DNA of 9,309 nt from Bifidobacterium sp. UBA744 (GCA_002298605.1 DBKS01000034.1:11038-20346), one strand, 5' to 3'. Shown: positions 1-6,696, numbered from the stretch's first letter. Made by a program: numbers and translations. Notes: generated by a model not told the origin, from the sequence alone.

Positions 1-93
1 GCGGCAGGTGTGACGACACTCACAGAACGCTACGGACGACGCGCCCGGGCCGATGGCCGCAGTGCCGTGATTATCGGCGGAATGTCGCCAAAA

Positions 94-109
94 CCACAAC
101 TCCTAGTGA
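94..109. promoter_or_regulatory. Probable NrdR box 1 upstream of nrdD
   Basis: This 16-bp site (CCACAACTCCTAGTGA) keeps the outer half-site bases of the NrdR consensus acaCwAtATaTwGtgt: the CAA at 97-99 and the TAGTG at 104-108. The central four bases deviate. NrdR is the ATP-cone repressor of ribonucleotide reductase genes and normally binds two boxes about 31-32 bp apart. A second match lies exactly 32 bp downstream, which supports the call more than either site alone. The consensus is recalled, not computed from a matrix. Confidence 0.55.
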
Positions 110-125
110 TAATGACGACATGATG

Positions 126-141
126 TAACTAGATATTGGGG
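126..141. promoter_or_regulatory. Probable NrdR box 2 upstream of nrdD
   Basis: The site TAACTAGATATTGGGG contains CTAGATATTG at 129-138, which matches the CwAtATaTwG core of the NrdR consensus at nine of ten positions. Its core starts 32 bp after that of box 1 (129 against 97), so both sites face the same side of the helix. It lies about 90 bp before the nrdD start, where a repressor could cover the promoter. No convincing -35/-10 pair could be fixed; TACATT at 153-158 and TATAGC at 162-167 are possible -10 elements. Confidence 0.65.
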
Positions 142-191
142 TGTGGATGTCGTACATTTTCTATAGCAGTTAACTTACACGAATGTTGTTT

Positions 192-214
192 GGCTCGCCT
201 GAGGATGGCGAACC
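192..214 (+). other. Small hairpin in the nrdD leader, just before the RBS
   Basis: GGCTCGCC (192-199) can pair with GGCGAACC (207-214) around a 7-nt loop, with one C-A mismatch. It ends five bases before the purine-rich ribosome binding site at 219-226. It could affect translation of nrdD, but a stem of this size is expected by chance in GC-rich DNA. Confidence 0.25.
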
Positions 215-230
215 GCCAAGAGAGGGACCC

Positions 231-2627
231 ATGCAGACCAATGTGCTTACCGAAACGCGGCCTGAAGCCGGCGCCGCCACATCCACCGTGCTTGTCGAGA
301 AGCGCGATGGACGCGTGGTCGACTTCGATCCGATCAACATCATCTCGGCGGTGAAGGCGGCTTTCGGCGACTTGAACAAGCAGATCGGCCCGGAGGAGGA
401 CGCGATGATCCGCGGCTTCGCCGACAGGGTCGAGGGCGAGATCAGGGAGCGGTACAACGGTCCGGCCAAGATCGAGGACATCCAGAATCTGGTCGAGCAC
501 GCGCTGATCGACGCCCATCTGTACGACGTGGCCCGTGCCTACACCAACTACCGTCTCGACAAGGACATCCAGCGCGCCAAGGCCACCGACGTGAACGAGG
601 CGGTGTCCCGCTTCATCAACCAGGACCCGACGCTGATTCACGAGAACGCCAACAAGGATGCCAACGTGTACGCCACCCAGCGTGATCTGCTGGCCGGCGC
701 CGTTTCCAAGGCGGCTGCGTTCAACATGTTGCCTCCGGCCGTGGCGAACGCCCATATGAAGGGCGACATCCATTTCCACGACGCCGATTACTCCCCGTTC
801 ACCGCGCAGTCAAACTGCTCCCTGCCGAACTTCTGGGACATGCTGGCCAACGGCTTCACGCTGGGCAACGCCCCGATGGCCTCTCCCAAGTCCATCGCGA
901 TCGCGGCCACGCAGATCACCCAGATCATGAAGGATGTGGCCTCCAGCCAGTACGGCGGCCAGACAGCCAACCGTGCCGACGAGCATCTCGCCGTCTACGC
1001 CAGGAAGGATTACGAGAAGTTCCTCGCCGAGGCCCGCGAGAACATCCCCGACGGCATGCCGGTTGAATTCGCCCGTCGCCAGGTTGCGAACGCCAAGCGC
1101 AACGAGCCCGCCAAACTGCACTTCGGCTCCCGCAAGCCGTTGCCCATGGACACCCCGTTCCATGGCGATGTCGACGAACTTGAGCAGGAGCGCGAGATCC
1201 TCGCCAAGATCCGCACCCGCAAGGCCATTTACGACGCCATGCAGACGATGGAATACCAGATCAACTCCAACCGCGTCTCCAACGGTCAGACCCCGTTCGT
1301 CACCGTGGGCTTCGGTCTCGGCACCGATTGGTTTGCGCGTGAGATCCAGCGCGCGATCCTGCTGAACCGCATCCGCGGCCTGGGCAAGGAGCATCACACC
1401 GCGATCTTCCCGAAGCTGGTGTTCACCATCAAGCATGGCGTGAACGCCGATCCGGGCGACCCGAACTATGACCTCAAGCAGCTGGCGCTCGAATCCTCCA
1501 CCAAGCGCATGTATCCGGATGTGGTGTTCTACGAGAACATCGTCAAGATCACCGGCTCCTTCAAGGCGCCGATGGGCTGCCGTTCCTTCCTGCAGGGCTG
1601 GACCAACCCGGAAACCGGCAAGGACGAGGAAGACGGCCGCATGAACCTCGGCGTCGTCTCCGTGAACATACCGCGCATCGCATTGGAGTCCCACGGAGAC
1701 AAACCCCGCTTCTGGAAGCTGTTCAGTGAGCGGATGGAGGTTGCCCACCAGGCGCTGCAGTTCCGCATCATGCGCTGCAAGGAAGCCACTCCGGTGAACG
1801 CCCCGACGCTGTTCCGCTTCGGCGCATTCGGACGGTTGGGCGCCAACGAGAGCGTCGACAAGCTCTTCAGGAACGAGCGCGCCACCGTGTCGCTGGGTTA
1901 CATCGGCCTGGCCGAGGCGACCAGCGTGTTCTACGGCAAGAACTGGATCCGCGATCACGGCTGGGATCCGGAGGGCAAGGAATTCGCGCTGTCCATTGTC
2001 AAGCGCATGTCCGAACTGTGCCGTCAGTGGAGCAAGGCGGAGGGCTATCACTATTCCGTGTACTCCACGCCGGCCGAGTCGCTGACCGATCGTTTCAATC
2101 GCATGGATCGCGAGAAGTTCGGGCGTGTGGAGGGCGTGACCGACCATGACTTCTACACCAATTCCTTCCACTACCCGGTGTGGCTGCAGCCCACCCCGAT
2201 GGAGAAGCTCAACTACGAGAAGGACTTCCCCTACTACGCCTCCGGCGGCTTCATCAACTACTGCGAGTACCCGTGCCTGCAGGACAACCCGAAGGCGCTC
2301 GAGGCGGTGTGGGATTACGCGTACCACATCGGCATCGGCTACCTCGGCACGAACACCCCGATCGACCACTGCTTCGTCTGCGGCTTCCAGGGTGATTTCG
2401 AACCGACCGACGAGGGCTTCAAATGCCCGGAGTGCGGCAACAGCGATCCCGACAAGTGCAACGTGACCAAACGAACCTGCGGCTACCTCGGCAATCCGGT
2501 GCAGCGCCCGATGGTCCATGGCCGTCACGAGGAAATCTCGCATCGTGTGAAGCATATGGCCGGTGAAACCGGTCGTGTGACGCTGTCCGATGGCGAGACC
2601 CGCGAATGGTTCGAAGACACCAAGTGA
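231..2627 (+). CDS. nrdD: Anaerobic (class III) ribonucleoside-triphosphate reductase, catalytic subunit NrdD
   Basis: NrdD reduces ribonucleoside triphosphates to deoxyribonucleotides using a glycyl radical, the only class of reductase that strictly needs anoxia. The 798-residue product begins with an ATP-cone allosteric domain (about residues 20-110, with KRDGR at 24-28), followed by the large barrel domain. Likely catalytic cysteines are C196 in SNCSLPN and C450 in PMGCRSF. The C-terminus has a zinc site formed by two CxxC pairs (C714/C717 and C732/C735). It then has the radical motif RTCGYLG with the radical glycine at G751. All key residues are present, so the enzyme should be active. 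The ATG at 231 is chosen because GAGAGGG lies just upstream; an in-frame ATG at 183 would add 16 unlikely residues and has no ribosome binding site. It heads the nrdDG operon behind two NrdR-like boxes. Confidence 0.97.
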   Translation: MQTNVLTETRPEAGAATSTVLVEKRDGRVVDFDPINIISAVKAAFGDLNKQIGPEEDAMIRGFADRVEGEIRERYNGPAKIEDIQNLVEHALIDAHLYDVARAYTNYRLDKDIQRAKATDVNEAVSRFINQDPTLIHENANKDANVYATQRDLLAGAVSKAAAFNMLPPAVANAHMKGDIHFHDADYSPFTAQSNCSLPNFWDMLANGFTLGNAPMASPKSIAIAATQITQIMKDVASSQYGGQTANRADEHLAVYARKDYEKFLAEARENIPDGMPVEFARRQVANAKRNEPAKLHFGSRKPLPMDTPFHGDVDELEQEREILAKIRTRKAIYDAMQTMEYQINSNRVSNGQTPFVTVGFGLGTDWFAREIQRAILLNRIRGLGKEHHTAIFPKLVFTIKHGVNADPGDPNYDLKQLALESSTKRMYPDVVFYENIVKITGSFKAPMGCRSFLQGWTNPETGKDEEDGRMNLGVVSVNIPRIALESHGDKPRFWKLFSERMEVAHQALQFRIMRCKEATPVNAPTLFRFGAFGRLGANESVDKLFRNERATVSLGYIGLAEATSVFYGKNWIRDHGWDPEGKEFALSIVKRMSELCRQWSKAEGYHYSVYSTPAESLTDRFNRMDREKFGRVEGVTDHDFYTNSFHYPVWLQPTPMEKLNYEKDFPYYASGGFINYCEYPCLQDNPKALEAVWDYAYHIGIGYLGTNTPIDHCFVCGFQGDFEPTDEGFKCPECGNSDPDKCNVTKRTCGYLGNPVQRPMVHGRHEEISHRVKHMAGETGRVTLSDGETREWFEDTK

Positions 2628-2664
2628 CGCGGGTCTGACTAGTCCGCTCAACAGCGAGGTGACG

Positions 2665-2708
2665 TGCCCCTTCCGATCGATGTGATCGAAGGGGCATATC
2701 CTTTTCTT
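2665..2708 (+). terminator. Hairpin terminator or attenuator between nrdD and nrdG
   Basis: TGCCCCTTC (2665-2673) pairs perfectly with GAAGGGGCA (2688-2696). The stem continues through one bulged C into GATC/GATC around a short loop. A T-rich but interrupted run (TATCCTTTTCTT) follows. The hairpin lies 38 bp after the nrdD stop and about 100 bp before nrdG. The imperfect T-tract suggests partial termination that would make less NrdG than NrdD, which suits an activase needed in smaller amounts. That stoichiometric role is inference. Confidence 0.65.
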
Positions 2709-2811
2709 GGGACTGGCTTCGTAGGCGGCTGGATTTGATGCCCGGGCGCGTCGGTTGGAGTTGGGCGTGAGACGGATAGCGGGAATTGGGAATGAGGGCA
2801 AGGAGACGGTG

Positions 2812-3579
2812 ATGGCGGATTTTTCGCTGGTAGACAGCCCGGAGGCGCGTGATGCCGCAGTCCGGCGTGAGACGAAGATGGCAAAGCGTCACGATTTCGC
2901 CCCCGACGAATCCGATCGCGGTCCTTCGGTGCCTTCGAATGGGCTTGCCAATGACCCAAGAGCCGGACAGTGGGATGGTCGGCGCATGTCCAAGCGTATG
3001 ATCGCCGACTATAAGACCTTCATCGTCACCGATGGCGAAGGCGTGCGCAATTCCCTGTATGTGTCGGGATGCCCGTTCCATTGCGTAGGATGCTTCAACT
3101 CCTCCATCTGGGATTTCCAGGCCGGCCACGAATACACGCAGGCGCTCGAAGATCGCATTATCGAGGATCTGAAGGCCTCATGGGTGCAGGGCATTACCTT
3201 CTTGGGCGGAGAGCCGTTGCTCGCCACGCCCGTGCTGCTGCCGTTGGCGCGCCGCATTCGCGCTGAATTCGGCCACACCAAGGACATCTGGGCATGGACC
3301 GGCTATACGTGGGAGGAATTGATGCGCCCCGGTGAGACGCAGGACAAGCTTGAGCTGCTGGAGTTCATCGACGTGTTGGTTGACGGCCGCTATCTGAAGA
3401 ACCAGAAGGATTCCCTGCTGCAATTCCGCGGCTCCAAAAATCAGCGGATTCTGGACGTGCCGGCATCGTTGCGCGCCGGCAAGCCGGTGATCTGGCCCAG
3501 ACTGCATGATCAGGAACGATTCATTCCGGAGACCTACCTGAAAGATCGCGAATCCCAAGAAGGCTCTCAAGCTTCCTGA
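2812..3579 (+). CDS. nrdG: Anaerobic ribonucleoside-triphosphate reductase activating protein NrdG (radical SAM)
   Basis: NrdG is a radical SAM enzyme. It uses a [4Fe-4S] cluster to cleave S-adenosylmethionine and abstracts hydrogen from the radical glycine of NrdD. The cluster motif CxxxCxxC is present as C87, C91 and C94 in SGCPFHCVGC, followed by the SAM-contacting GGEP at 132-135. At 255 residues it is longer than the roughly 155-residue E. coli NrdG. The extra length is a charged N-terminal extension of about 65 residues before the conserved IADYKTFIVTDGEGVR region, plus a short C-terminal tail. The ATG at 2812 is preferred because AAGGAG at 2800-2805 sits six bases before it. In-frame alternatives are TTG 2755, ATG 2878 and ATG 2986; the last would give a near-standard length but lacks an obvious Shine-Dalgarno. 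It is 184 bp after nrdD on the same strand. Confidence 0.95.
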   Translation: MADFSLVDSPEARDAAVRRETKMAKRHDFAPDESDRGPSVPSNGLANDPRAGQWDGRRMSKRMIADYKTFIVTDGEGVRNSLYVSGCPFHCVGCFNSSIWDFQAGHEYTQALEDRIIEDLKASWVQGITFLGGEPLLATPVLLPLARRIRAEFGHTKDIWAWTGYTWEELMRPGETQDKLELLEFIDVLVDGRYLKNQKDSLLQFRGSKNQRILDVPASLRAGKPVIWPRLHDQERFIPETYLKDRESQEGSQAS

Positions 3580-3693
3580 GTGGGGAACGCGATTGACCTG
3601 GATCTTTTTGCGTGAGATTCGTACAAAAAGTCAGTTGTATCAAAAATCGCGCAAAATGTGATTATGTGACTTATTGATACCGCGGCGTCTTGA

Positions 3694-3731
3694 TGCAAAA
3701 TGCCGCTTGTCTCAGAGATCAAGCAAGCGGC
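3694..3731 (-). terminator. Rho-independent terminator of the minus-strand membrane protein gene
   Basis: GCCGCTTG (3702-3709) and CAAGCGGC (3724-3731) form a perfect 8-bp GC-rich stem around a 14-nt loop. Read on the minus strand, the stem is followed by ATTTTGC, a short U-tract. It lies 53 bp beyond the stop of the gene at 3784-4680. The plus-strand side has no T-run, so it does not look like the terminator of nrdG. Confidence 0.7.
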
Positions 3732-3783
3732 GTCCCCGTATTTGCGGCTGGAGATGCGCCTTTCTCCGGGTTCCATTCAATTG

Positions 3784-4680
3784 TCACTTGGCTTTGGCGG
3801 CTTGGGAGTCGATCCAATTCTGAACGGCGGTGACGGCTTCGTCGAGGGTGACCTTGGCTGCCTTGAATAGTTTGGTGTCGGTGATGCCCGAGTTGTCGAT
3901 AAGCTTTTGCGCTGCGTCGATGGAAGCGGTGAGTGTGTCTTTGACGAGCTGCCCGGTTCCGCTGCTGACGAGGCTGCCGCTGAGCTGGTTGAGTAGCGCG
4001 CGTGCGGCGTTCAACGAATCCTCAAGATCTTGGCGCGCATCGTCGAGTGCATGGCCGTCATTGCCATTCGGCGTCGTTCCCGATTGAGATTCCGGGTCGG
4101 GTTGCGCATTCGAGTTCGGACTTGCGCTATTTGCGGTGCCGGGGGAGAGAGAATTCAGCAGGGCTTCCAGATCGTCGCCGGCATGCGACTTGATTTCGGC
4201 GTTGATCTTGTCCACTGATGTGTTCAGCGAATCGGTGGCGGAACGGATGGTGTCGGTCGCGATATTGAGCTGCGTTGGCATGGCATTGGCGGCGCACGCC
4301 TTGTCGGTGAGCGTGCCTTCGGCGGCGTCCATCGCGTCGGCGAAAGCGTCCATCACCTTGTCTACGCCGAGCAGCCTGCGAACGAGCTGCTCGCTTTCGG
4401 ATGCGTTGTTGGTGGTGTCGAGCAGATTCTTGCGGGCGGTGCTGAATTCGGTCATGGCGGATCGGCAATTGGCCAATGCCGTTTGCTGGGCGTTGCGATA
4501 TATCAGCAGGCCTCCGCCTCCCGCGATCAGCACCACTGCCACCACGATCGCCATCACAATCGGCCAGCGCTTGCGGTGAGGAGCATTGGGCATTGGCTGT
4601 GTCATTTGCGTCGTCTGCGTCGGCACACCCTCGGCGATCTCCGAATTGACCGGTATCTGCTGCGTTGTCTGGTCGTCCAT
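3784..4680 (-). CDS. Membrane-anchored helical protein of unknown function
   Basis: This 298-residue protein is not recognised as a characterised family. Residues 1-35 are a polar, Gln/Thr/Pro-rich tail. Basic residues R36-R38 precede one hydrophobic segment (about 39-61, rich in V, A, I and G). That predicts an N-terminus inside the cell and most of the chain outside. The outer part has a mostly helical segment (about 62-178) with two cysteines (C72 and C129) that could form a disulfide. A low-complexity Ser/Pro/Asn/Gly linker follows (about 179-209), then a second helical domain (210-298) with regular Leu/Ala spacing. The start is supported by AAGGGA a few bases upstream on the minus strand, and a hairpin terminator follows the gene. 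It converges on nrdG and diverges from the deoxyribonucleotidase gene. My recollection is that similar bifidobacterial proteins are sometimes labelled 'colicin transporter'; nothing here supports transport. Confidence 0.88.
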   Translation of the reverse strand: MDDQTTQQIPVNSEIAEGVPTQTTQMTQPMPNAPHRKRWPIVMAIVVAVVLIAGGGGLLIYRNAQQTALANCRSAMTEFSTARKNLLDTTNNASESEQLVRRLLGVDKVMDAFADAMDAAEGTLTDKACAANAMPTQLNIATDTIRSATDSLNTSVDKINAEIKSHAGDDLEALLNSLSPGTANSASPNSNAQPDPESQSGTTPNGNDGHALDDARQDLEDSLNAARALLNQLSGSLVSSGTGQLVKDTLTASIDAAQKLIDNSGITDTKLFKAAKVTLDEAVTAVQNWIDSQAAKAK

Positions 4681-4775
4681 ATTCGTCCCTTTCGGTCTCT
4701 AGGTCAATGATATGGCCCGCTTGGTTTGGTTCGGCTTCGCTTCGTCCGGACTAGACGCTCGTGTGGAATGGGGAA

Positions 4776-4946
4776 GGGGCTTCCAAGCGTCCCGAATTTG
4801 AGAAGCCCCATGCCTATTTCCCAGATTCGTCCCGCTAATTCCCTGTTAGCGTCTCGAATTTGGGAAACGGGTGGTATTTTCCCCAAGTTTGTGCCGCATA
4901 TTCCCTGTTGGAGGGGCGAATTTGGGAAACAGGCGGCGTTTGTCCA
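4776..4946. repeat. Tandem 62-bp repeat (about 2.8 copies) with internal stems
   Basis: Three units begin at 4776, 4838 and 4900, exactly 62 bp apart; the last is cut short near 4946. Units 2 and 3 match at 35 of 47 aligned bases, and all share a CGAATTTG core. Unit 1 is more diverged but keeps AGCGTC, CGAATTTG and the TATTT/CCC block in register. In each unit the core is flanked by complementary arms whose sequence differs: GGGGCTTC/GAAGCCCC in unit 1, CCTGTT/AACGGG (one G-T pair) in unit 2, and CCTGTT/AACAGG in unit 3. The array fills most of the 306-bp divergent intergenic region 4681-4986. Positions 4681-4775 hold only the minus-strand ribosome binding site and no other signal I can support. 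Confidence 0.7.
4817..4867. repeat. Long imperfect inverted repeat spanning repeat units 1 and 2
   Basis: The 22-bp arms at 4817-4838 and 4846-4867 are complementary at 18 of 22 positions around a 7-nt loop. The arms run from TTTCCCA to CGCTAA, and from TTAGCG to TGGGAAA. It is the largest stem in the intergenic region and competes with the shorter stem inside unit 2, so the RNA or single-stranded DNA could fold in two alternative ways. No T-run follows, so it is not a standard terminator. A REP-like element or protein-binding dyad is possible. Confidence 0.65.
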
Positions 4947-4967
4947 TTAACTATGTGGTGCAATCGT
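4939..4967 (+). promoter_or_regulatory. Upstream element shared with the gene at 8885 (copy 1)
   Basis: The 29-nt stretch starts TTTGTCCATTA and contains GTGGTG and CGT. It aligns with 8832-8859 at 24 of 29 columns with one gap. It ends 19 bases before the ATG at 4987, directly ahead of the ribosome binding site. It may be a promoter, an operator or a conserved 5' leader; TTGTCC resembles a -35 element, but no good -10 lies at 16-18 bp. Confidence 0.5.
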
Positions 4968-4986
4968 GAGATGGAAAAGGAGCCAT

Positions 4987-5619
4987 ATGATTCCAGAGCA
5001 ATATGAATCTCAGCGCGTGGGGCTTAACGGTTACCGTGTACTTAACTTGGATTTGGACGGTGTGTGCGCTGATTACATGGGCGGTCTTCGTGACTTCCTT
5101 GTTCGTCACGACCGCATGGATCCCTCTATCAGACCGTCAAACGACTCGTATGCGCTCTATGAAAACGAAGGTTGGCCCTTCTCTTCCTCCGCCGAATACA
5201 TTGCCGCTCATAAGGCCGCAGAAGCCGAACACCTGTATGCGACTATGCGTCCGCTTCCGGGTGTTTCCGAAGCCATGAAGGCGCTTGCTGACGAGCATGT
5301 GTACATCCGCATCGTCACCCATCGCCTGTTTGTATCTGGTCAGCACCGCATGGTTGTCGCCGACACCGCCCAGTGGCTTGACGACAACGACATTCCATAC
5401 ATGTCGCTGTGCTTCACCGGTCTTAAGGATAGTGTGCAGGCCACGCTCCATATCGACGATTCGCCGTCGAATATCGAATCGCTTCGCGCCGTCGGACAGC
5501 ATGTCGTCATTTTCGATCAGCCGTATAACCGGCATCTTCCGGGCCCCCGCATTGCATGCTGGAATGACGAATCCGTGTCTCGTTTGCTCTCGTGGTTCGA
5601 GCGTTGGCCCGAAGAGTGA
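4987..5619 (+). CDS. HAD-superfamily 5'(3')-deoxyribonucleotidase-like phosphatase
   Basis: The 210-residue product fits the NT5C type of the haloacid dehalogenase superfamily, which removes phosphate from deoxynucleoside monophosphates. Motif I is DLDGVCADY, with nucleophile D22 and acid/base D24. Motif II is the threonine in IVTHR (T111). Motif III is K147 in the LKDS segment, and motif IV is the acidic pair D157-D158 in HIDDSPSN. The cap is the helical insert after motif I (about residues 30-95). There is no signal peptide or membrane segment, so it should be cytoplasmic. ATG 4987 is chosen because AAAAGGAG (4975-4982) lies directly upstream; a GTG at 4966 would add seven residues without a ribosome binding site. 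The exonuclease gene follows 58 bp later with no terminator between, suggesting a two-gene operon. Possible roles are dNMP recycling or lowering of dNTP pools; the substrate cannot be read from sequence. Confidence 0.85.
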   Translation: MIPEQYESQRVGLNGYRVLNLDLDGVCADYMGGLRDFLVRHDRMDPSIRPSNDSYALYENEGWPFSSSAEYIAAHKAAEAEHLYATMRPLPGVSEAMKALADEHVYIRIVTHRLFVSGQHRMVVADTAQWLDDNDIPYMSLCFTGLKDSVQATLHIDDSPSNIESLRAVGQHVVIFDQPYNRHLPGPRIACWNDESVSRLLSWFERWPEE

Positions 5620-5677
5620 AATAGAATCGCTATTGGTTTGTTCGGAGTTTTGTAAGTTGAGGGAAAGGGACAACAAT

Positions 5678-6694
5678 ATGGCTGCAACCGTTCGCTACGG
5701 TGGATATAAGGATTATCCTTCTGCGCTCCATGCCGCGTATGAGCATTTTGATAAAGAGTCTCATAGTTATGCCGTCGCTGAAGACTTCTCTTCCGTGTCT
5801 ATTGCCGAAATCGAATCCAACGAGAGCCTCCTGCGTTTCTTGCGGGATTATTATCTCCGCAAGCATGGAAAGGGTTGTACGGAGGCCGCCCTTTTCCGTG
5901 CCCTCGCCGATCGCAATCGCTCCATGATTGAGTGGCTTCCTGTTCCGCGTCGTGTTGAACTTGGTGAACGTGCCTTCAGATCACTGCCCAATGAGGAGCA
6001 ATTTTCCGCCATTGCCGTATTGCAGAACCGCTCTGTTGAAGATGTACGCGAGCAATATGATCAGGCGGTTTCGGCTGGCACTCCGAAAATGAAGGCGTTC
6101 GCGCAAGTCCTGCAGGCGGAACCGATTCAGGGCATCATCACCGGCGTCGACCTAGAGACCACGTCTGGCAATCCGGAGCGCGGTTATATCATCAATGTCG
6201 GTTGGGAGCAGATGGAGATGGCCCGCGGCGCAAGTGCACAGATTGCTCATTCTCAGATGGCTGGTCTGCCCGACTGGTACGAATTTACGGGTATTCCGTT
6301 TGACAATGTTCACCATCTCACATGGGATGATCTTCATGCCGTTGCTCCATTCCGTGAGAACAAGCAGCTTCAAAAGATTCTCCTTGACGCTTTGAAAGAG
6401 CATCCTTTCATGGCTCACAATGCCTTTTTCGAGGATGCGTGGCTCACGCTTCACCTCGACGGTTACGCGGAGGCGAAGGTTGCCGGCGAGATCAAGATCA
6501 TTGATTCCATGACTATTTCCAAAGCGCTGGAGGGCAACCAGAAGTCAAACGGCGGTCATTCGCTTGACGCTTGGGCACATCGCCTCGGTGTGCTGACGGA
6601 CGGCGAGAGCGAAAAGCATTTGGGCCTGGATGACACCGATCTGATGCTTCGCTGCGCCATTGCCGAATTCGCCCGCAACAATATGCTGAAGTGA
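5678..6694 (+). CDS. DnaQ-like (DEDDh) 3'-5' exonuclease
   Basis: The 338-residue protein has an unrecognised, probably helical N-terminal half (1-150) and a C-terminal DEDDh exonuclease domain (about 152-335). This family removes nucleotides from 3' ends of DNA or RNA with two metal ions. Exo I is GVDLETTSGNP with D158 and E160. Exo II is AHNAFFEDAWL: the usual HNaxFD aspartate position holds E252, with D253 next to it. SLDAWAHRLGV is the typical helix before Exo III, which is HLGLDD with H314 and D319. The E252/D253 arrangement is unusual and could shift the metal ligand by one residue. ATG 5678 has AAGGGA seven bases upstream; the open frame extends further 5' but overlaps the preceding gene. 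The link to that gene suggests a shared role in nucleotide or DNA turnover. It is a stand-alone protein, not part of a polymerase. Confidence 0.88.
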   Translation: MAATVRYGGYKDYPSALHAAYEHFDKESHSYAVAEDFSSVSIAEIESNESLLRFLRDYYLRKHGKGCTEAALFRALADRNRSMIEWLPVPRRVELGERAFRSLPNEEQFSAIAVLQNRSVEDVREQYDQAVSAGTPKMKAFAQVLQAEPIQGIITGVDLETTSGNPERGYIINVGWEQMEMARGASAQIAHSQMAGLPDWYEFTGIPFDNVHHLTWDDLHAVAPFRENKQLQKILLDALKEHPFMAHNAFFEDAWLTLHLDGYAEAKVAGEIKIIDSMTISKALEGNQKSNGGHSLDAWAHRLGVLTDGESEKHLGLDDTDLMLRCAIAEFARNNMLK

Positions 6695-6696
6695 CA

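Noticed and set aside
1..123. Tail of an upstream gene in plus frame 1 (AAGVTTLTERYGRRARADGR..., stop at 121-123)
   Set aside because: Plus frame 3 and one minus frame are also open across the same short stretch. None gives a recognisable protein end, and the frame-1 version would run through NrdR box 1. No gene can be assigned.
810..2801. Long minus-strand open frame of 663 codons opposite nrdD
   Set aside because: It is a mirror of GC-rich nrdD codons, has Val/Gly/His/Arg-biased composition with no domain, and nrdD is certain on the other strand.
2419..3129. Minus-strand open frame spanning the nrdD-nrdG junction
   Set aside because: It overlaps two well-supported plus-strand genes and the terminator, and its product has no recognisable features.
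3604..3630. CTTTTTG/CAAAAAG inverted repeat as the nrdG terminator
   Set aside because: The 7-bp stem is AT-rich, surrounds a 13-nt loop and is not followed by a T-run on the plus strand. Termination of nrdG may lie here but cannot be supported.
3637..3680. GTATCAA/TTGATAC inverted repeat in the nrdG 3' region
   Set aside because: The 7-bp arms are 30 bp apart in AT-rich DNA, within chance expectation and without a partner feature.
4776..4946. Repeat array as a CRISPR
   Set aside because: Units are diverged (about 74% identical), adjacent without unique spacers, and there are no cas genes in the window.
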